From the NCBI RefSeq assembly GCF_003143855.1, contig NZ_QFRK01000022.1, forward strand, positions 1 to 64,000: a stretch of 64,000 bases of DNA, in the 5' to 3' direction. Made by a program: the position numbers and the translations under genes. Shown here one piece after another: positions 44,407 to 52,898 of this stretch. Position 1 is the stretch's first letter. Every line of letters begins with the position of its first letter. The notes under the pieces are model-generated. The model did not search any database. It saw only the letters and a program-made list of their open reading frames with translations, and was not told the origin of the DNA. The DNA comes from Streptomyces sp. NWU339 (GTDB lineage: Bacteria; Actinomycetota; Actinomycetes; Streptomycetales; Streptomycetaceae).

Positions 44407-45183
44407 GTGAGCGAGAAGAATCGTGAGGGAAAGCGCACCGCCCGGGAGCGGCTGGCGGTCGAGCGCGAGAAGCAGAAGACGGCGGACAGGCGCCGCCGCA
44501 CCCTGATCGTGGGTGCGAGCGTGGTCTGTGTCCTGGGGCTCGCGGCGGTGATCGGAGTCGTCGCCGCCAACGCCGGGAAGAACGACGGAAAGGAGGCCGG
44601 CCCGGTGGTGGCGCCCTCGGGGGCCCTCGGCAAGGACGGCCTCGCCATCCCGGTCGGCAAGGAGAACGCCAAGTCCACGCTCACCGTGTGGGAGGACTTC
44701 CGCTGCCCCGCCTGCAAGTCCTTCGAGCTGGCGTACCGCCCGACCCTGCACGAGCTGTCCCGGTCCGGCCAGCTGAAGATCGAGTACCACCTGGTCACGC
44801 TCATCGACGGCAACATGGGCGGCACCGGCTCCCGCAACTCCGCCAACGCCGCGGCCTGCGCCCAGGACGCCGGCAAGTTCGCCGAGTACCACGACGTGCT
44901 GTTCGACAACCAGCCCCAGGAGACGGACGACGCCTTCGCCGACAACGGCAAGCTCATCGAGCTGGCAGGCAAGGTCGACGGTCTCGACACGCCCGCCTTC
45001 CGCGGCTGTGTGGAGGACGGCACGCACCACAGCTGGGTCGGAAAGTCCCAGGAGGCCTTCCAGAAGGGCGGCTTCTCGGGCACACCGACCGTCCTGCTCG
45101 ACGGCAAGAACATCTACCAGGACAAGACGATGACGCCGGCGAAGCTGAAGGAGATGGTCCGGAAGGCCAACCAGGAGCAGTAG
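44407..45183 (+). CDS. Membrane-anchored DsbA-family thioredoxin-fold protein (CPAC)
   Basis: 258 aa from GTG 44407 (SEKNREGKRTARERLAVERE). Basic cytoplasmic tail, one membrane segment (about 35-57), then a DsbA domain with the redox motif CPAC in WEDFRCPACKSFELAYRP and cis-Pro loop SGTPTVLLDGKN. Additional Cys residues (AAACAQDAG, FRGCVEDG) could form a structural disulfide. Likely oxidises or isomerises exported proteins. It is the second copy of this architecture in the window (see 13872-14684). lgt follows 75 bases later. Confidence 0.9.
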   Translation: MSEKNREGKRTARERLAVEREKQKTADRRRRTLIVGASVVCVLGLAAVIGVVAANAGKNDGKEAGPVVAPSGALGKDGLAIPVGKENAKSTLTVWEDFRCPACKSFELAYRPTLHELSRSGQLKIEYHLVTLIDGNMGGTGSRNSANAAACAQDAGKFAEYHDVLFDNQPQETDDAFADNGKLIELAGKVDGLDTPAFRGCVEDGTHHSWVGKSQEAFQKGGFSGTPTVLLDGKNIYQDKTMTPAKLKEMVRKANQEQ

Positions 45184-45258
45184 GCGCCCTCCCGTTATGG
45201 AGCCGTAGCCGGGCCGCCCGACGTGGGACCGGTCCGGCACGGTAGCGTCGACCCTGCC

Positions 45259-46326
45259 ATGGAACTTGCCTACATTCCCAGCCCGTCGAGCGGGGTGCTG
45301 CACCTGGGCCCCATCCCGCTGCGCGGCTATGCCTTCAGTATCCTCGTCGGCCTCTTCGTCGCCCTCTGGATCGTCGACCGCCGGTGGGTGGCGCGCGGTG
45401 GCCAGAAGGGCACCGCCTGGGACATCGCGTTCTGGGCGATCCCGTTCGGCCTGGTCGGTGGTCGTCTCTACCACGTCGTCACCGATTACCAGCTCTACTT
45501 CGGAGAGGGCCGCGACTGGGTCGACGCCTTCAAGATCTGGGAGGGCGGCCTGGGCATCTGGGGAGCCGTCGCCCTGGGCGCCCTGGGCGCCTGGATCGGC
45601 TGCCGACGCCGGGGCATCGCCCTGCCGCCGTACGCCGACGCCGTGGCCCCCGGGCTGGCGCTGGCGCAGGCGATCGGACGCTGGGGCAACTGGTTCAACC
45701 AGGAGCTGTACGGGCGGGAGACGGACCTTCCCTGGGCCCTGCACATCACGTCCACGGCGGGCGGCCGGGTGCCCGGGTACTACCACCCGACGTTCCTGTA
45801 CGAGTCGCTGTGGTGCGTCGGTGTCGCCCTGCTGGTCATCTGGGCGGACCGTCGCTTCAAGCTCGGGCACGGGCGGGCGTTCGCGCTGTACGTCGCGGCG
45901 TACTGCGCGGGCCGGTTCTGGATCGAGTACATGCGGGTCGACGAGGCCCACGACATCCTGGGCCTGCGGTTGAACAACTGGACCGCGATGATCGTGTTCG
46001 TGCTCGCGGTGGTCTACATCGTGGTGTCGGCGAAGAAGCGGCCGGGACGCGAGGACGTGGTGGAACCGGGCGCGGCCGCCGCCTCCGGCGGTGCGGCCGA
46101 GGCCTCCGGTGGGACCGGTACCGGCGAGAAGGGCGAAGCGGACTCCCCGGGGGCGAAGGGCGACGCCGAGTCGGCGAAGGACACCGAGGCGGGCGAGGAC
46201 GCCAAGGCAGAGGAAGACGCCAAGAGCGCCAAGAGCAAGGAAGACGCCGAGGCCGGGGACGACGCCGAGGCGGGTTCCGGGGACGCCCCCTCCAAGGACG
46301 GGGCCGGGTCGGCGAAGAAGAGCTGA
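45259..46326 (+). CDS. lgt: Prolipoprotein diacylglyceryl transferase
   Basis: 355 aa from ATG 45259 (MELAYIPSPSSGVLHLGPIP). Seven membrane segments. The Lgt signature GRWGNWFNQELYGRETDLPW is present, as are RGYAFSILVGLF and the C-terminal motif CAGRFWIEYMRVDEAH with the conserved Arg. Transfers diacylglyceryl to the Cys of prolipoproteins before LspA (5605) cuts. About 85 residues at the C-terminus form a low-complexity Glu/Ala/Lys/Asp tail with EDAKSAKSKEDAEAGDDAEA repeats, a feature of streptomycete Lgt. Confidence 0.96.
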   Translation: MELAYIPSPSSGVLHLGPIPLRGYAFSILVGLFVALWIVDRRWVARGGQKGTAWDIAFWAIPFGLVGGRLYHVVTDYQLYFGEGRDWVDAFKIWEGGLGIWGAVALGALGAWIGCRRRGIALPPYADAVAPGLALAQAIGRWGNWFNQELYGRETDLPWALHITSTAGGRVPGYYHPTFLYESLWCVGVALLVIWADRRFKLGHGRAFALYVAAYCAGRFWIEYMRVDEAHDILGLRLNNWTAMIVFVLAVVYIVVSAKKRPGREDVVEPGAAAASGGAAEASGGTGTGEKGEADSPGAKGDAESAKDTEAGEDAKAEEDAKSAKSKEDAEAGDDAEAGSGDAPSKDGAGSAKKS

Positions 46327-46352
46327 CGGCCTGCCGGCCTTCTGCGACAACG

Positions 46353-46394
46353 ACGCCGTGGGGCGCCCGGAGGATTCCGGGCGCCCCACGGCGT
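46353..46394. terminator. Bidirectional terminator after lgt
   Basis: A 19-bp perfect stem (46353-46371 with 46376-46394) with a GGAT loop between lgt and the convergent pseudogene remnants. Confidence 0.8.
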
Positions 46395-46405
46395 GTGTGC
46401 GGCCC

Positions 46406-46600
46406 TCAGACCCGGCGGGCCGGGGACAGGACGCACTGGGCGGCCGTCACCACCGCCGCGTCGATGGAGCAGCCGTCGTCGGGGAGGGCCCGGGCGCCCC
46501 GTTCGCCGACCGCCGCCTTGACGATCCTCTCCGCCCGTTCGATCTCTTGCTCCGTCGGCAGACAGGCGCGCTCGATGACCGGCGGCCGCCGGGGGCGCGT
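46406..46600 (-). pseudogene. C-terminal remnant of a CitE/HpcH-like CoA-ester lyase
   Basis: The frame ending at TGA 46406 encodes VIERACLPTEQEIERAERIV and GCSIDAAVVTAAQCVLSPAR. This is the pattern of the C-terminal tail of citrate-lyase-beta/HpcH-type lyases (PT-x-x-EI-x-x-A-x-x-I then a D-x-x-x-ID-x-x-V helix). Nothing of the catalytic barrel remains upstream; the sequence joins directly to a CaiB fragment in another frame. The product could not be active. The 5' boundary is approximate. Confidence 0.6.
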
Positions 46601-47024
46601 CCGGTGCACCGGTGATGGCGGCGAAGCCGCTCGTCGCCTCGGCGAGGGTGCCGAAGCCGGGGGGCGACGGGCGTACGGGCCGGCCCAGGTCCCACTTCCC
46701 CAGGGTGCCCGGCCGGAAGGTCTCGATGATCACGTCGGCGGCCCCGGCGAGGCGCAGCAGGGTCGCCCGGCCGCCGGTCGTGGACAGGTCGAGGGTGATG
46801 GTCCGTTCGTCGCGGCCGAGCATCTTCCACCACGGCCCCGCGCCGTCCTTCGACGGTCCGTGGCCGCGGGAGGGGTCCGGCTCCCTCGGGTGCTCGACCT
46901 CGACCACCTCGGCGCCGAAGTCGCCGAGCAGGGTCGCGGCGAGGGGCCCGGCGGAGAGGGCGGCGCGGTCCAGGACGCGCAGGACGGCCGACGGTGGGTC
47001 GGCGGGGGCGGTGGGCCGGGTCAT
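46601..47024 (-). pseudogene. N-terminal remnant of a CaiB/BaiF CoA-transferase
   Basis: Starts at ATG 47024, overlapping the upstream ADP-ribosylglycohydrolase stop (ATGA), with GGAGG ahead. The first 115 residues match CaiB/BaiF enzymes (LSAGPLAATLLGDFGAEVVE; KMLGRDERTITLDLSTTGG; VIIETFRPGTLGKWDLG). Then about 30 residues seem deleted, PGFGTLAEATSGFAAITGAP resumes, and homology stops near 46605. The catalytic Asp region is missing. The frame stays open beyond but reads as out-of-frame junk. A decayed gene. Confidence 0.75.
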
Positions 47025-48433
47025 GGGCGGGAGGCCTCCAGGTGGGTCAGACGGGCCAGGGTGTCGAAGCCGATGCCGTCGAAGGTGCCGATGGAGGTGG
47101 CCAGCCGGTTCTTCAGCGGGGCCGTCCAGCGTTCGGGGAGTGCGGCGGGGGAGCCGGCGAGGAGAGCGGCGATGCCGCCGGCGGTCGCGCCGTTCGAGTC
47201 GGTGTCGAGGCCACCGGACACGGCGCGGCAGATCGCGCCGGTGAAGTCGCCGTCCGCGTGGGTGAGGGCGGCGGCGATCAGCGCGGTGTTGGGCACGGCG
47301 TGCACCCAGTGGACGTCCGCGTGCCGGGTGTGGATCGCGTCGACGACGGTGGCGAAGTCGTCGTGCTCGTGCGCCAGCCGCACGGCGTGGCGCACGGCGC
47401 GGGCGAGCCGGGAGCGGGGCGGTACGACGGCGAGACCGGTCCGCAGACAGGCGTGGACGTCCTGGCCGCCGGTGCCGGTGCCGACGGTCTGGTCCGCGGC
47501 GGCGGTGGCGATGACGGCCGCGGCGAACATCGCGGCGTAGACGCCGTTGGCCGTGTGGGTGAGGGTCGCGTCGCGATGGGCCTGTTCCGCCGCGCCCGCC
47601 GGGTCTCCGGGGTTGGTCCAGCCGTGCACGTCGGCGCGGATCAGGGCGCCGATCCACTCGCGGAACGGATTGCGGTGCCGGGCGGTGCGCGGGGGCTCCA
47701 GGCCGCTCAGGAGGTTGCGGTAGGCGATGCGTTCGGCGGTGAAGGCGCGGCCCGCCGGGAGTTCGTCCAGCCAGAGCCGGGCCACGTCCGCGGTGGTGAA
47801 GTCCCTGCCGTACCGCTGGAGCAGCAGCAGGTTGAGGAGGGGGTAGTCGAGGTCGTCGTCCTCGGGCATGCCGTCGATGTTCTCGGCGAGGGACGTGGCC
47901 GCGGAGCGACGGTTCCAGGGGTACCGGGCGGCCAGTTCCGCGGGGACTCCGCGGGCGGTGAAGTAGTCGTTCAAGGGCCAGTTCCCGGTGGCCCGGGCGA
48001 GTTGGCGGATGCCGTCGAGGGGGAGTTTCTCCACGGGCTTGCCGAGCAGGCAGCCGACGGCCCGGCCGAGCCAGGCGGCTTCGAGGCGGTCGGTACGGCG
48101 GTGGTCCGCGTCGACGTGGTCGGGAGCCGTCGGAGCGGTGCCGGCGGGGGAGGGCCAGTCGGGGCACAGGGACTTGATCGCGGCGAAGTCCGTCGGCTCG
48201 TCGTCCGCCAGGCTGCTGGGCAGGTCGGCCAGTTCGTCCAGGAGGTCCCCGGCCAGCAGCCTGAGGTAGCGGGACGCCGGACGCGGGGAGGCGCCGGCAC
48301 GGAGCGGGGCCTCGGGGCCGCCCGCCGCGCGCCAGCGGGCCGCGACGGCCGAGGGCGTCCTGCCGTCCTGGGCCGCCTGGCGCAGCTCGTGGCCGATCAG
48401 GTCCTCCGGCTGGACCCAGGTCAGTCGGAGCAT
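47021..48433 (-). CDS. ADP-ribosylglycohydrolase family protein (fourth in operon)
   Basis: 470 aa from ATG 48433 (MLRLTWVQPEDLIGHELRQA). An N-terminal extension of about 125 residues precedes the ARH/DraG fold: AAWLGRAVGCLLGKPVE, then an acidic metal-binding segment MPEDDDLDYPLLN, and the C-terminal DxD motif GGLDTDSNGATAGG. These enzymes use two Mg2+ to remove ADP-ribose from proteins or nucleic acids or to hydrolyse related N- or O-glycosides. Its start lies inside the end of the preceding gene (13-base overlap) and its stop overlaps the CaiB remnant. The substrate is unknown. Confidence 0.85.
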   Translation of the reverse strand: MLRLTWVQPEDLIGHELRQAAQDGRTPSAVAARWRAAGGPEAPLRAGASPRPASRYLRLLAGDLLDELADLPSSLADDEPTDFAAIKSLCPDWPSPAGTAPTAPDHVDADHRRTDRLEAAWLGRAVGCLLGKPVEKLPLDGIRQLARATGNWPLNDYFTARGVPAELAARYPWNRRSAATSLAENIDGMPEDDDLDYPLLNLLLLQRYGRDFTTADVARLWLDELPAGRAFTAERIAYRNLLSGLEPPRTARHRNPFREWIGALIRADVHGWTNPGDPAGAAEQAHRDATLTHTANGVYAAMFAAAVIATAAADQTVGTGTGGQDVHACLRTGLAVVPPRSRLARAVRHAVRLAHEHDDFATVVDAIHTRHADVHWVHAVPNTALIAAALTHADGDFTGAICRAVSGGLDTDSNGATAGGIAALLAGSPAALPERWTAPLKNRLATSIGTFDGIGFDTLARLTHLEASRP

Positions 48434-49602
48434 GCCGGGCCTCCCAACTCGGCGAACGCCCGTTCGTGCGCTCGGCGTCGGGAGACGTCGCGCGCGAAGA
48501 CCTCGCAGGTCACCGCGGTCAGCGCGGCCGCGGGTGCCCAGAGGTCGAGACGGCTGGCGTCCGCCACGGTCTTCGCCCAGTCCTCGGGGACCGGCGAGCC
48601 GAGGGCGCCGGTCACCGCCCCGGCCATCGTGGCGATGGAGTCGCAGTCCCGGCCGTAGTTCACCGCGCCCAGCACCGCCTGCCGGAAGTCGCCGCGGGCC
48701 ACCACCACCATGCCCAGCGCGACGGGGAGTTCCTCGACGGCGTGCAGCCGGGACGGCCGGCGGGCGCCCAGCGACGGGGAGCGGTAGTCGGGGCCCACGG
48801 TGTCGTACGGGGCCACCGCCTCCCGCAGCGGGCGCAGCGCGGACTCGAAGTCCGGGTGCCGGGAAGCCTCTTCGCAGACCCGTTCGATCGCCTCCCGGGT
48901 GCCGTCCTTCGCCAGCGACAGGCACGCGTCGACGACCGAGTCCGCACTCGCCCCCGGTGCGCTCGCCGCCGCCACGGCCGCGGCGAGCACCCCCGCCGCC
49001 TCCCGGCCGTACGACGACTGGTGGGCCCCCGCGACGTCCAGCGCCTCGGCGTACGCGCCCGCCGGGTTGGCCGCGTTGACCAGGCCGACGGGGGCCATGT
49101 ACATCGCGGCACCGCAGTTGACGATGTTGCCGACGCCCGCCTCGCGCGGGTCGACATGGCCGTAGTGGATCCGGGCCACCAGCCACTTCTCCGCGAGGAA
49201 GATCCGCTGGAGCGGGAGCGCCTCCGCCTCCAGCTCCGGGATCCAGCGCGGGGTGCCCATCAGGTCCGGCACCAGATGGTCGGCGACGGCATGGGCGTCC
49301 AGATGGTCCCGGACCCGCGCGTACACCCGGACCAGGGCGTGCGTCATGAGGGTGTCGTCGGTGACGTGTCCGTCGCCCTTGTGGTACGGGGCGATGGGCC
49401 GCGCGGTGCGCCAGGCGTCGCCGTTCCAGGGACCGACGACACCGTGGACGCGGCCACCGTGGCGTTCGGCGATCTGCTCGGGGGAGTACCCCTCGACGGG
49501 GCCGCCGAGCGCGTCGCCGACGGCGGCTCCCACCAGCGCGCCGGTGATCCGTTCGTCCAGGGGCGCGCCCCGGCCCCGCTTGTCGTCCTCTGTGAGCGTC
49601 AT
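48421..49602 (-). CDS. ADP-ribosylglycohydrolase family protein (third in operon)
   Basis: 393 aa from ATG 49602 (MTLTEDDKRGRGAPLDERIT). Full set of ARH motifs: GALVGAAVGDALGGPVEGYS (residues 21-40), the metal site TDDT at 81-84 in GHVTDDTLMTHAL, and C-terminal NYGRDCDSIATMAGAVTGAL, where DCD supplies the second metal site. Seven bases separate it from the previous gene. Likely catalytically active. Substrate unknown. Confidence 0.9.
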   Translation of the reverse strand: MTLTEDDKRGRGAPLDERITGALVGAAVGDALGGPVEGYSPEQIAERHGGRVHGVVGPWNGDAWRTARPIAPYHKGDGHVTDDTLMTHALVRVYARVRDHLDAHAVADHLVPDLMGTPRWIPELEAEALPLQRIFLAEKWLVARIHYGHVDPREAGVGNIVNCGAAMYMAPVGLVNAANPAGAYAEALDVAGAHQSSYGREAAGVLAAAVAAASAPGASADSVVDACLSLAKDGTREAIERVCEEASRHPDFESALRPLREAVAPYDTVGPDYRSPSLGARRPSRLHAVEELPVALGMVVVARGDFRQAVLGAVNYGRDCDSIATMAGAVTGALGSPVPEDWAKTVADASRLDLWAPAAALTAVTCEVFARDVSRRRAHERAFAELGGPACSD

Positions 49603-49609
49603 GTCCGAA

Positions 49610-50749
49610 TCATCCCCCTGGTGGGGGTGGTTGCGCGGCTTCCAGCAGTCCGGCGAGTTCCACCAGGTCGGTGCCGGTGAACCGGGGGAGCGCGCAGCCG
49701 GAGAGGATGCGGCAGCTCTCCCGCCACGATGCGGGGATCACCGCACCGCCGCCCAGCACGCCGGTCAGGGCGCCCACGAGGGCGGGGGCGGAGTCCGCGA
49801 CCCGGGACAGGCAGGCCGCGGCGGGGACCGCCTCCGCGAGCCGGCCGCGGGCGGCGGTGGCCAGGGCGAGAGCGACGGGAACGGTTTCGGCGGCGGCGAC
49901 ACCGTAGCTGTAGACGTGGTCGACGATCTGGTGTTCCAGGAGCGGTACGAGGGCGAAGGCGCCGTCGGTGTCCGCGGCGAGCCGCAGGGCGTGCCGGGCG
50001 TTGCGGCCGATCTCCGTCTCCTCGGGCAGCTCGGCGACCGCGGCGGCCACACACTCCGCCACGTCCGCTCCGGCCAGCGCGAGGGCGACGGCGGCGGCCA
50101 TCGCGCGGGCGCCGTGCACCCCGTCGCCGTCCTGGGTGTAGCGGGCGTCGAACTCGGCGAGCGCCGCGGCGCGTCCGGGGTCCCCGGCGTGGGCGACGGC
50201 CAGGACGCAGGCCCGTACGCAGGCCGCGTCGTCGAAGTAGTGCGGGTTGTCGTGGCCGGTGGCGGGCGGACGCAGACCCGTGGCGAGGTTGCCGAGCCCG
50301 GCCCGTACGGAGATACGGGCGCGCAGGGGGAGCACGGCCGACTCGATCTCGGGGGCGCGGGCGGCCGCCGCGGCGACCTCTCCGGCCACGACGTTCCAGG
50401 TCAGGTCGATGGCGGCCCGGGTACGGCGTTCCCGGCTCAGGTCCCCCAGGACGCTGTCGCGGCCGGCCAGCAGGACCGCCTCGGCCGCGAACGCCGCCCA
50501 CTCGGCGTCGTCGGAGGGGCCGAGCCGCAAGGGCTCCGGGGACTGGTTGAGGGCGATCGGCACGGGGAGGGTGGTGGTCGCGTTCTGCTCGGCGAAGGCG
50601 TCCAGCTCCCGGGTGAGCCGCCGGGTCCACTCGGGCATCCGGGCGGCCCGGTGCCGTGCGGCGGGCCAGCCGGCGGCGTCGCCGGCGGCGAGGCCGAGGA
50701 GCAGGCCCTCGATGCGCGCCCGCGGCGGCGGGGCGGGAGATGGGGTCAT
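49610..50749 (-). CDS. ADP-ribosylglycohydrolase-like protein with altered metal site (second in operon)
   Basis: 379 aa from ATG 50749, overlapping the previous stop (ATGA). The fold is recognisable from EGLLLGLAAGDAAGWPAARH, and SDDAE (79-83) replaces the usual TDDTE. The C-terminal motif reads SRVADSAPALVGALTG where its neighbours have RDADT or RDCDS, so the first Asp of the DxD pair is Val. This suggests lost or changed catalysis, perhaps a binding partner of the other members. Composition matches its neighbours, so it is not obviously a decaying gene. Confidence 0.82.
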   Translation of the reverse strand: MTPSPAPPPRARIEGLLLGLAAGDAAGWPAARHRAARMPEWTRRLTRELDAFAEQNATTTLPVPIALNQSPEPLRLGPSDDAEWAAFAAEAVLLAGRDSVLGDLSRERRTRAAIDLTWNVVAGEVAAAAARAPEIESAVLPLRARISVRAGLGNLATGLRPPATGHDNPHYFDDAACVRACVLAVAHAGDPGRAAALAEFDARYTQDGDGVHGARAMAAAVALALAGADVAECVAAAVAELPEETEIGRNARHALRLAADTDGAFALVPLLEHQIVDHVYSYGVAAAETVPVALALATAARGRLAEAVPAAACLSRVADSAPALVGALTGVLGGGAVIPASWRESCRILSGCALPRFTGTDLVELAGLLEAAQPPPPGG

Positions 50750-51783
50750 GCCGGGGCCTCCGTGTCGTTGTCCGCTGCCAGGACGAAAGTGCCTGGTACG
50801 AGCAGGTCCGCGATGTCCAGGACGTGGTGGCCGGCCATGGCGGGGAGGCAGCTGCCGCGGGCCGGGCCGATGGCCGCGGCCCAGGCCTCCGGGATCGCGT
50901 GAACGCCCCGGGTCGCCCCCGCGAGGGCGCCCGCCACGGCCGCCGTGGTGTCGGCGTCGCGGCCCATGTTGACGGCCGTCAGCACCGCTTGTTCGAAGTC
51001 GCCGTCCGCCGCCGCGTACGCGCCGAAGGCGAGGGCGACGGCTTCGGGGGCCAGATCGGCCCAGGGATAGCCACCGACCACGACGGCGGAGCGGACCGCG
51101 CGTTCGCCCAGGTGGGCGGCGGTGACGGCGCGGCGCAGGGAACGGGCGGTCCAGGAGTCCTCCGGCACCAGGGCCAGCGCGGAGGCGACGACGGTGACCA
51201 CCGGTGCTCCCGTCATCGCCGCCGCCACGCCCGCCGCGACCGCCTGGCCGCCGTAGATGCCCTCGCCGTCGTGACTGACCGAGCCGTCGACGGCCGCCAG
51301 CCGGGCTGCCTCGGCGGGACGGCCGGCCGCGAAGACGCCGTGCGGTGCCGCCCGCATCGCCAGCCCGTCGCTCCAGGGATGGCGGTGCTGGGCGGATAGG
51401 GGGGCGGCCAGTCCTCGGCGGAGGTTCTCCAGGGTGCCGCGTTCGCTGAAGCCCGCGCCGCGGAAGGACCCCTCGGAGCGGTCCGCGATCCACTCGTGCC
51501 AGGCCGCCCCCACCTGCTCCGGGGTGAGCGCGGAGCCGTGCCGGGCCAGCAGCAGGCCGGTGAGGATCGCGTACTCGGTGTCGTCCGTGCCCGCGGGGTG
51601 CTCCGCGACGTACCCGGTGACACGGCCCCACCGGGCGCGGATCTCGGAGGGCCGCATGTTCTCGGCCGGGGCGCCCAGCGCGTCGCCGACGGCCAGGCCG
51701 AGCAGCGCGCCGCGTGCCCGCTCGCGGAGTCCGGCGGAGCCTTCGGGTGCCGGGGCGGAGGGGATGCGGGCGGTCGATGCCAT
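50746..51783 (-). CDS. ADP-ribosylglycohydrolase family protein (first in operon)
   Basis: 345 aa from ATG 51783 with GAGGAG ahead. Motifs: ARGALLGLAVGDALGAPAEN (residues 23-42), TDDT at 66-69 in AGTDDTEYAILTGLL, and NMGRDADTTAAVAGALAGAT near 272-291 with DAD at 276-278. The canonical two-metal ARH/DraG site is complete. It leads a run of four overlapping or closely spaced family members on the minus strand. Confidence 0.9.
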   Translation of the reverse strand: MASTARIPSAPAPEGSAGLRERARGALLGLAVGDALGAPAENMRPSEIRARWGRVTGYVAEHPAGTDDTEYAILTGLLLARHGSALTPEQVGAAWHEWIADRSEGSFRGAGFSERGTLENLRRGLAAPLSAQHRHPWSDGLAMRAAPHGVFAAGRPAEAARLAAVDGSVSHDGEGIYGGQAVAAGVAAAMTGAPVVTVVASALALVPEDSWTARSLRRAVTAAHLGERAVRSAVVVGGYPWADLAPEAVALAFGAYAAADGDFEQAVLTAVNMGRDADTTAAVAGALAGATRGVHAIPEAWAAAIGPARGSCLPAMAGHHVLDIADLLVPGTFVLAADNDTEAPA

Positions 51784-51935
51784 ACGCGGCTCTCCTCTCA
51801 GGGGCGCCCCGAGGGGCGCGAAGCCCTTTGCGGAACTGTCCCCGGTGAGGTGTGCGGCGCAGCCTCACACGCCTCAGCGTCACCCGGTCGACATCTGCGC
51901 GGCCCTCCGCACAGACGTGCAGAATCCGCAAAACC

Positions 51936-51954
51936 GCAGGTTAGCCCAGCCTTT
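51936..51954. promoter_or_regulatory. Candidate iron-box-like site upstream of the VIT-type transporter
   Basis: A 19-mer whose left half AGGTTAG matches the DmdR/IdeR iron box (TTAGGTTAGGCTCACCTAA) and whose right half keeps CCT; about 11 of 19 positions agree. It lies 113 bases before the transporter start and 153 bases before the divergent glycohydrolase operon. Weak, but placed in a fitting context. Confidence 0.25.
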
Positions 51955-52066
51955 CCTTGCTGGCGGAGGGGAATCAGGGGGAGTATCTTGAGCGTTGTAA
52001 AAAAATAGAACGTGTCTAAAGTTGCGTCTGCTCGCAGACGCTCCCGTGAACTCCCTGGGGGACCGC

Positions 52067-52798
52067 ATGGCGATCATCGAGACCGAGGCGACGCTGCACG
52101 AGGCGCACCGCGACAACCACACCCACCGGGACGTGAACGGCGGCTGGCTGCGCCCCGCCGTGTTCGGCGCGATGGACGGACTGGTCTCCAACCTCGCGCT
52201 GATGACCGGCGTCGCCGGAGGCTCGGTCGGTCAGCAGACCATCGTCATCACCGGCCTCGCGGGCCTGGCGGCCGGCGCCTTCTCCATGGCGGCCGGCGAG
52301 TACACCTCCGTCGCCTCCCAGCGCGACCTCGTCGAGGCCGAACTGGACGTCGAGCGGCGCGAACTGCGCAAGCACCCCCAGGACGAGGAGGCCGAACTCG
52401 CCGCCCTCTACGAGTCCCGCGGGGTCGATCCGGAGCTCGCCCGCGAGGTGGCCCGGCAGCTGTCGAAGGACCCCGAGCAGGCGCTGGAGATCCACGCCCG
52501 CGAGGAACTGGGGATCGACCCCGGCGACCTGCCCTCGCCCACCGTGGCCGCAGTCTCCAGCTTCGGCTCCTTCGCGCTGGGCGCGCTGCTTCCCGTACTG
52601 CCCTATCTGCTCGGCGCGAGCAGCCTGTGGCCGGCCGTGCTGGTGGCCCTGCTGGGGCTCTTCCTGTGCGGCGCGCTGGTGGCCAAGGTGACCGCGCGGA
52701 CCTGGTGGTTCAGTGGGCTGCGGCAGCTCGCCCTCGGCGGCGCGGCGGCCGGCGTGACCTACGCCCTGGGCGCGCTGTTCGGAACCGCCGTCGGATGA
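52067..52798 (+). CDS. VIT1/CCC1-family Fe2+/Mn2+ transporter
   Basis: 243 aa from ATG 52067 with GGGGGA ahead. The first helix region GGWLRPAVFGAMDGLVSNLA carries the conserved Asp of the family, followed by GLAAGAFSMAAGEYTSVASQ. A cytoplasmic helical segment rich in Glu (VEAELDVERRELRKHPQDEE) would form the metal-binding domain, and three more helices end the protein. Exports or stores iron/manganese across the membrane. A small hairpin (GCGTCTG/CAGACGC, about 52024-52041) lies in the leader. Confidence 0.92.
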   Translation: MAIIETEATLHEAHRDNHTHRDVNGGWLRPAVFGAMDGLVSNLALMTGVAGGSVGQQTIVITGLAGLAAGAFSMAAGEYTSVASQRDLVEAELDVERRELRKHPQDEEAELAALYESRGVDPELAREVARQLSKDPEQALEIHAREELGIDPGDLPSPTVAAVSSFGSFALGALLPVLPYLLGASSLWPAVLVALLGLFLCGALVAKVTARTWWFSGLRQLALGGAAAGVTYALGALFGTAVG

Positions 52799-52847
52799 CC
52801 CGGCTCCACCCGACCCGGACGGGCGATCCGGTTCGGGTGATCCGGTT

Positions 52848-52898
52848 CGGACGGCCCGGTCGGATCACGCGGCTCGCGTGATCCGACCGGGCCGTCCG
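52848..52898 (+). terminator. Terminator after the VIT-type gene
   Basis: A 23-bp perfect stem (52848-52870 with 52876-52898) and 5-base loop about 50 bases past the stop. It is flanked by GTGATCCGG direct repeats. Confidence 0.75.

Noticed and set aside
47024..48167. Upstream extension of the CaiB-remnant frame
   Set aside because: It lies within the fourth glycohydrolase gene in another frame and has shadow composition (Arg/Pro-rich).
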